Assembly: GCA_964036665.1 (NCBI GenBank)
Contig: OZ038527.1
Coordinates: forward strand, 26,943,901-27,007,900
Length of the DNA: 64,000 nt
Direction of reading: 5' to 3'
Origin: Gordius sp. MW1
Lineage: Eukaryota > Nematomorpha > Gordioida > Gordea > Gordiidae
A model generated the notes under the pieces. It searched no databases, was not told the DNA's origin, and saw nothing but the letters and a program-made list of their open reading frames with translations. The position numbers and the translations under genes are program-made. Of the stretch, positions 58,401-64,000 are shown piece by piece (position 1 is the stretch's first letter; each line of letters starts with the position of its first letter).

Positions 58401-60288
58401 GATGGAAATTGTCAATACCCTCCCAAAACATCACGCATTTTATATCATCCAAAATTATTTTAATATTTCAAAAATTCAACATTGCTTCCGGTCATCATCA
58501 GTTTTTTTATTACCCGAGATTTTAAAAAGCTACGATAGCTTTATGAAAAACACGCTAGAAGCCATCCTTAATATCAAATTCAGCACTTCTTCGTGGCTCC
58601 AAGCCTCATTACCTACTAAAGCTGGCGGCTTAGGCATACGCCCAGCTACCTCAATTTCTTTAGCAGCTTTTATCTCTTTGTATAAATCCGCCCAAGGTTT
58701 GGTCGACCGATTAATCACAACAAGCGAGGATGTGCAAGCTCTAGATGTCTGGTCTGCCAACGTCAACCCAGGGACCCCCTTCCCCATAACCTCAAGACAA
58801 AAGCGCGCTCCATTGATTACCTCTTATCGAGTTGCGACGCCCGCCTGCACTTCAACCTTAAATCTTTGGTTTTTGACGGATCGGGTCACGAGTGGCTAGA
58901 AGCTTATCCTAGTTCACTTTCTGGATTGATGTTGGAGGACCCAGCGCTAGCATACTCTATCGCCCTCAGACTAAGAATTCCCTATTCAAAGGAATATTCC
59001 TGCCGCAACTGCTCCCAGAACATAGACATTTATGCAGGGCACCCCTTACACTGCCTTTACAACAAATTTAAATACATAAGGCACGAAAAGATGAAGAACC
59101 TTTGCCTTATCCAAGCCGCTTTTAAAAAAGCCAATATCCCGTCCGTCTTAGAGCCGTCAGACCCTTCGTTTGAGGGAAGGATGCGACCAGACGTCTCTAC
59201 CCTCATCCCTTGGCAAAATGGTCTACCCTTTAAATGGGATTTCACCTGAATAGACATTTTCGCCCCCTCTAACCAGAACTGCAACGCTCTGACCTTCGCC
59301 GAACACCGCAAAACGGTAAAATACCAGGCCCTCCTACCCTCTAATATCTTTACTCCTATCGTTGCTTCGTGTTCTGGGACTTTTGGTCCTGCCGCCATCA
59401 AGCTTTTAAAAGATATCAGCCGTCGCTGCCCGCCCTCTAAATATTCCACAAATTTTTTACTTAACCCTCGAGAGCATTCCTGAAAATCCCGAACGCGAGA
59501 GCATTCGTGGGGTCTATTCCCATTTTTTAACTTCTTATAACTTTTAAAGTATTTTTTTTAAACCTTTCAAATTTTAAACATGTGTTTATAAAGGTCTTAA
59601 GATTGATGGTATAAATTTTGATATGAATCTAATCAACATTACAAAACTTATTAACGATTTTCTGGACCCCCATTTTTATTTTGGCTATTTTGGAGTTTTA
59701 CTTCTTGACATCATATACCTTAAGATAAATCAAAATAAACGTGATTATTTATTAAAAGAATGTCCAAAATATATTAAAAACACAAATTGTAAGATATATC
59801 ATTAAACGAAAAAAAATACATACATTTTTTCCAATAGAAAAAAACTTACGTGAGAGCATTCGTGGGGTCCACAGGACCCCTGTGGCCAGAAAAATGCTAT
59901 ATTTTAAAAAGTAGTGGGCCAAAAGTTATGAAATTTCCTAAAACTTAGTTCTTGGTAAAATATTAGGCTACTGAAAAGGCCAGATCAATTCGCTTTTAAA
60001 TGCGTTTTATATTTAAGTTTATAACTATCGTGGGGTCCCACGGACCCCACGAATGCTCTCGAGGGTTAAACAAAAAATTGGAATCTTTATCGCAAAGTAC
60101 AATTTTAAATCCCTGGCCAACAGCCGGCAACTTTTATTAGATAACACATGCGACGCTTTTTAATTATAATTTTTATTTTTTAATTTTTTTTTGTTTTATA
60201 CCCGCTTTTATATTTTTCAAATTTTAACACTTCGTTTTTATAATGTTCTTACGTTTAAATAAACAATATATACTTAAAAAAATATGAA
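58397..60288 (+). mobile_element. RLE-type LINE copy 3, truncated, interrupted by a piggyBac-like MITE
   Basis: Starts within the thumb (KMDILNTLPK-equivalent) and runs to the 3' UTR ending near 60288. A ~21-nt loss near 58803 shifts the frame, and TGA at 59248 ends it in the endonuclease (RPDVSTLIPW). The knuckle reads CRNC...AGHPLHC. The element at 59465-60065 splits the C-terminal part. Confidence 0.8.
59465..60065. mobile_element. piggyBac-like MITE (601 bp) with TTAA duplication
   Basis: Inverted ends CCCTCGAGAGCATTC and GAATGCTCTCGAGGG are flanked by TTAA at 59461-59464 and 60066-60069. Joining the LINE across one TTAA restores TTACTTAAACAAAAAATTGG as in the other copies. CCCT ends with TTAA targets are diagnostic of piggyBac. 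An internal GTGGGGTCCACAGGACCCC palindrome lies near 59861. No transposase. Confidence 0.85.
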
Positions 60289-61849
60289 AAATGGCAAGAA
60301 GTGTTTTGGCTTCTATGGCATTATGAGAATTATAAAAATGGAATAAATTCTTAAGTAAAGAATTCATAAAAGTAATATCAGATGTTTAAAACAGTGATCT
60401 AAAAACATTATTGATTTTTATCGATGATATTTATCAAATATGATGCAAATAAGTTAAATTTAAATAAATTCACAAACTAGTGTATCTAAAATTTTAAATT
60501 GATCTTATTAATTAAAAATGCCTGTAGTGGCAGACAGGCAGGATAGCTTTACAAATTTAATGATATTTTATCTGGCTATGTCATTGAAACAGTTATTTTT
60601 GTTAATTGGCGAATTATTATGTAAAATTTTGAAACGTAGTGTACAAGCCTAATAAAAAATTGTTTTTTTTGTACTTTAATTCGAAGTTATAAACATTATA
60701 AAAACAAATATAAAATATTAGAACATTTAATATATAGTAAAGTAATGCGCAAGCGATATTAATAACATGTTTATAGAGATTTTAAATGAAAAATGGTTCG
60801 CCCTTAAATTTTTTTTTATTTTCCTTGTTTATATTTTAAAAAAATCAGGGTGTAATAGATGTTGTAACCCTATATAATACTAAGTGGTAATCCTCAATTC
60901 AAATATATATGAAAGTTTTTATTTAAATACGAATATCAGATGATAAAAATCATATATGTATATATATATCAAACTTAAAATATAATACAAAAACCTACAT
61001 CATAAAAAATGCATATCTATATTTCTCCCTATCTAAAATATCAAACTCATCATGATACCGCAACGGAGGTATCGGTCTTCTATCTAACCTTCGTAATGTG
61101 ATAGCTTGAATCAATTAAACATCCAGTCGTATAATCAGTACGTAAAAAATATCTGTCGTTGGTAAAAATCCAGACCTGGGAGGTAAACTATTAGTTGAAG
61201 CACAAAAACATCTAGAAAACTCATGATTTAATCTATTACGGTGTCATCGAATACTCAATTGTAATTTTGAAATTGGTAGGCAGGCACTAAGGACGTTAGG
61301 GTGCTTGAAAAAAACTCAAGCCACCTTAGCTTAACTTGATTATTCAAACTGCTTGACCACCAATTTATATAACGCATCATGCAGGATAAGAAACTGCGAC
61401 ATTCAAATATGCTATAGTGATATTTACTACAGCATCAGAACGCATTCTAAACGTAAACTTTTGTCACATCATATAATGCTAAGGATACAAATATGTGATA
61501 ATTATATTATTAAATATTCACATACCCGAAGGGCAATTCATACTTAGGTAAATGAACTGTAATTGCCAAATTTTAAATTTTTGCAAAGATATATCATATT
61601 TAATATACTTAGGTGTTTTTTGAATATCAAATATATTCCTATCATATTTATATATTAAATAAATACCTTAAATGTAAAATTAAAATACACAATATTTTAC
61701 TAAAATCTAATGATCTATAAAAAGCCGAGATCTCGCCGAGAAAATCTCGTATAGTCAGTCTCGTATTGACATCAAAATTCTCGTCTCTATCTCGGGCCAA
61801 TTTTTAAAATTCCCTTCTCGAGACAGAGAATTTTCTCAGGGATTCCGCA
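60289..61849. other. No gene seen
   Basis: AT-rich with short open frames and (TA)-rich runs near 60955-60970. Confidence 0.4.
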
Positions 61850-62660
61850 TCACTAACTAATTCCCTGCTCTTGCTAGTACGCAATCTAATGTCTTTAGCC
61901 ACTTGCATTTGGGGTAGTAGCGGTAGCTTATGTCTATTTAGCCAACATTTCCGAATAAGGCTTGCGTCGCTCGAGGTGAGTGCTCTAGCTTGGTTAATTT
62001 GCTGTTTATTTATTGTATTATTCATTTTGCAGAGCTTTTATATCTCGGTTTCCTAAAACTTGGTTTAACCAGGACTCCTGACTATCCTCTTTTCTTTTTA
62101 CGTCGAAATGTCTAACTTTTGTGTGAGTCGAATTTGTATTTAACTATTTTACTATAACTGCCGCCCCCCCCCCCCTGTACCCAGAAATTGTAGTACCAAA
62201 ACTTTATCAGTAACCAATGCATATTTTTCTTTAGCTACCAAAGTTAATAACATTCTTTTTACCCGTTTAAAGCGTAAGTGCTGTTTGTTAAATTGTTAGC
62301 ATCAAAAAATTAAATCCATCTCCCCTCTGAGTTATCTTGCGCTCCTGAGATTTAGTCACGATAGATATATAATTAAAATTGGAATAAGGATTTGTTTAGT
62401 TGGGCAATACCTTAAATATAAAGCTTATGAGGTCTAATTCAATCTATTATTTCTCTTTATTTAATAGATCTCATATTCTCTATTTCCATAATAGTTTTTT
62501 CGCCAAGTTTTAATCAAAATCAAAAATCGCATTTTATTAGTTTTTTAATGATTATTTCTACATAGCCACTCAAGGGATTACAATGTTTAAAGAAGGCATT
62601 CTACAGATATAGTCTTATTTCACTATAGCTAAATTTGTTTAAAATTTGACATTTCTTCTT
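61850..62660. repeat. Dispersed repeat, intact counterpart of 31017-31190 + 34640-35215
   Basis: Contiguous match to the split copy. The minus-strand frame 62025-61804 (INQARALTSSDASLIRKCWL...) is partly conserved in both, so it may be a remnant of coding sequence from an element I cannot name. Confidence 0.5.
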
Positions 62661-63450
62661 CTTTATCAGTTATTTGGTTCCACAGTCGTGGGGTTTGGTT
62701 AAAAGTGTTTCTTCATCTTGACCAGGTGAGTGTCATGTCTTGACTAATCTCTTTAGTTTTCATAACTTTATCGACTTGCCCTTTCCACGTGACACAGGGT
62801 CGTCCTCTTCCTCTTTCTCCGGAATCTTTATGTCCAGTACTTTTCAATTTAGGTCATTCGTGTCCCTTCTTAGTATATGTCCATACCACCTTAGCCGATT
62901 TTCGTTAATCATATCCGCCATAGGTTATATGCCCATTTTTGTCATAAGAAAGTCATTCGTCCTATGGTCGAGCTTAGTATACCCCAAGCTCCACCGTATC
63001 ATTCTCATCTCTGTGGCTTGTAATAGCTTTCATTCTGTGGTGTTTAATTCCCATGTTTCACTTCCATAGAGTAACACCGGTCTTACGATGGATTTGTAAG
63101 CTTTACTCTTCAACCATATTGGCATTTTCCGCACATTACACCGGATATACTTCGCCATTTAAGCCATCCTTTTTGGATCCGAGCATTGACTTCTGTTGCG
63201 CAACTTCCCTCTTGATGAAGCATCGAGCCTAGTTATTTAAACCTGTCTACTTTTTGATACTTTAGATGGTCATCCAGCAATGGGTTAACTGTAATATTCT
63301 CCATGTAAACGGTTTTCGATCTTTTCCCTTTAAACCATATCCAGCTAAGCGCTTTGCCCACTTTTCGACTTCTTCGAATACTTTCCCCTTTGTTTCCTCG
63401 TATAGTACTATGTCATCGGCATATAGAATAACATGGCGATGGCTTTTGAA
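62655..63450 (-). pseudogene. Decayed RTE-type LINE, C-terminal RT part
   Basis: Reading leftwards: ILYADDIVLYEETKGKVFEE, then VEKWAKRLAGYGLKGKDRKP near 63430-63310, CTGSETWE/LLQAT-like remnants near 63050-63010, FLMTKMGIYP and RLRWYGH-like remnants near 62950-62880. Order and motifs match RTE-type elements; several stops and shifts. Confidence 0.7.
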
Positions 63451-64000
63451 CAGAGATGTTAAGTAACTATTTAGTTACATGTAACTAGTTCCTGGAACTA
63501 GTTCCTTTTCTTCAGTAAAGTAACTGTAACTGTAGTTAGTTACATTATTTCAGTAACTGTGTAACTAAAGTTACAGTTACTTTTTATAAATTAAAATTTT
63601 TTTAATTAAATATTCAAATTACACGTCTAGTTTGTGTATTTCACTTTAATTTAAATTTCCTTCGCGCAAATTTGAAAACTTGAATTTCGAATAGATAATC
63701 TATTTTATCAGTAAATTACCAATATTATATAAAATATTATTTTAGTACAAATTTGTATTCCAAAAATTTAAAGAAGTGACACAACAGGTAAAAAATGTAA
63801 TGAACATTTAATGAATTATAATTGGTTATCTCTTATCAATTCTTCAGTTCTTTTTATATATGTGCAAAACAAATTTTTATCAACTGAAAATATCATATGA
63901 TTTCGGCCCAATCTCTAAATTTAAATTTTAAAAGCCATTTGATAAATTACTTTAGTACAATATTAATGAATGTTATTTACAAATAATATATTTTAATGGA
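63451..64000. mobile_element. Left end of a hAT-like element, running out of the window
   Basis: CAGAGATGTTAAGTAACTAT at 63451 interrupts the RTE LINE, followed by repeated GTAACTAGTTCC/AGTAACTGTAACT motifs. CAGAGATG is a frequent hAT terminus. The other end and target duplication are not in the window. Confidence 0.5.

Overview
The window is nuclear DNA of a metazoan. It is AT-rich, its genes are split by GT-AG spliceosomal introns, and most of it is nested mobile DNA. EB-type cysteine modules in a membrane receptor and an RLE-type LINE suggest an ecdysozoan, most likely an arthropod, but the species cannot be fixed from the sequence. All convincing host genes are on the minus strand.

Host genes, right to left. 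(1) 56062-35421: 14 phase-compatible exons that I join into one type I membrane receptor: two C-type-lectin domains, five EB-like modules, a SEA-like region, a transmembrane segment and a 154-residue tyrosine-rich cytoplasmic tail. Its 5' exons were not found. This is the most interesting host locus here. (2) 18379-13207: a complete 11-exon ribophorin I gene (RPN1, oligosaccharyltransferase subunit), 600 residues, with introns as short as 38 nt. (3) 12217-8361: three, possibly four, exons of a spectrin-repeat protein resembling spectraplakins (MACF1/dystonin/short stop), ending in a stop codon 40 bp before an LTR-retrotransposon insertion.

Mobile DNA. An RLE-bearing LINE occurs four times (1-5760 split by an insertion; 25117-27706; 44943-45700 internally deleted; 58397-60288 split by a piggyBac-like MITE). 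A non-autonomous LTR element with a tRNA-Leu-type primer site lies at 5821-8316. Decayed RTE/APE-type LINEs lie at 19.9-22.65, 28.9-30.7 and 62.65-63.47 kb. A hAT-like element (24517-28500) contains the second LINE. Helitron-like elements with TC...CTAG ends lie at 45954-48212 and 50086-50532, with a third 3' end at 10151. The first Helitron carries a 1.2-kb ATGT microsatellite. A fragment of Helitron replicase/helicase is at 58.1 kb and a MULE transposase fragment at 23.1-23.5 kb. Several MITE families also occur.

An unclassified composite repeat recurs four times (1105-3987, 10651-11986, 31197-34615, 48897-49765). It has hairpin ends, a GC-rich arm, internal ~120-bp tandem units containing CCAATGG/CCATTGG palindromes, and tRNA T-arm-like pieces. 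It is the best candidate for an undescribed mobile system in the window.

Exon joins were made by eye from splice sites, reading phase and domain fit. They are inference until transcripts are mapped.
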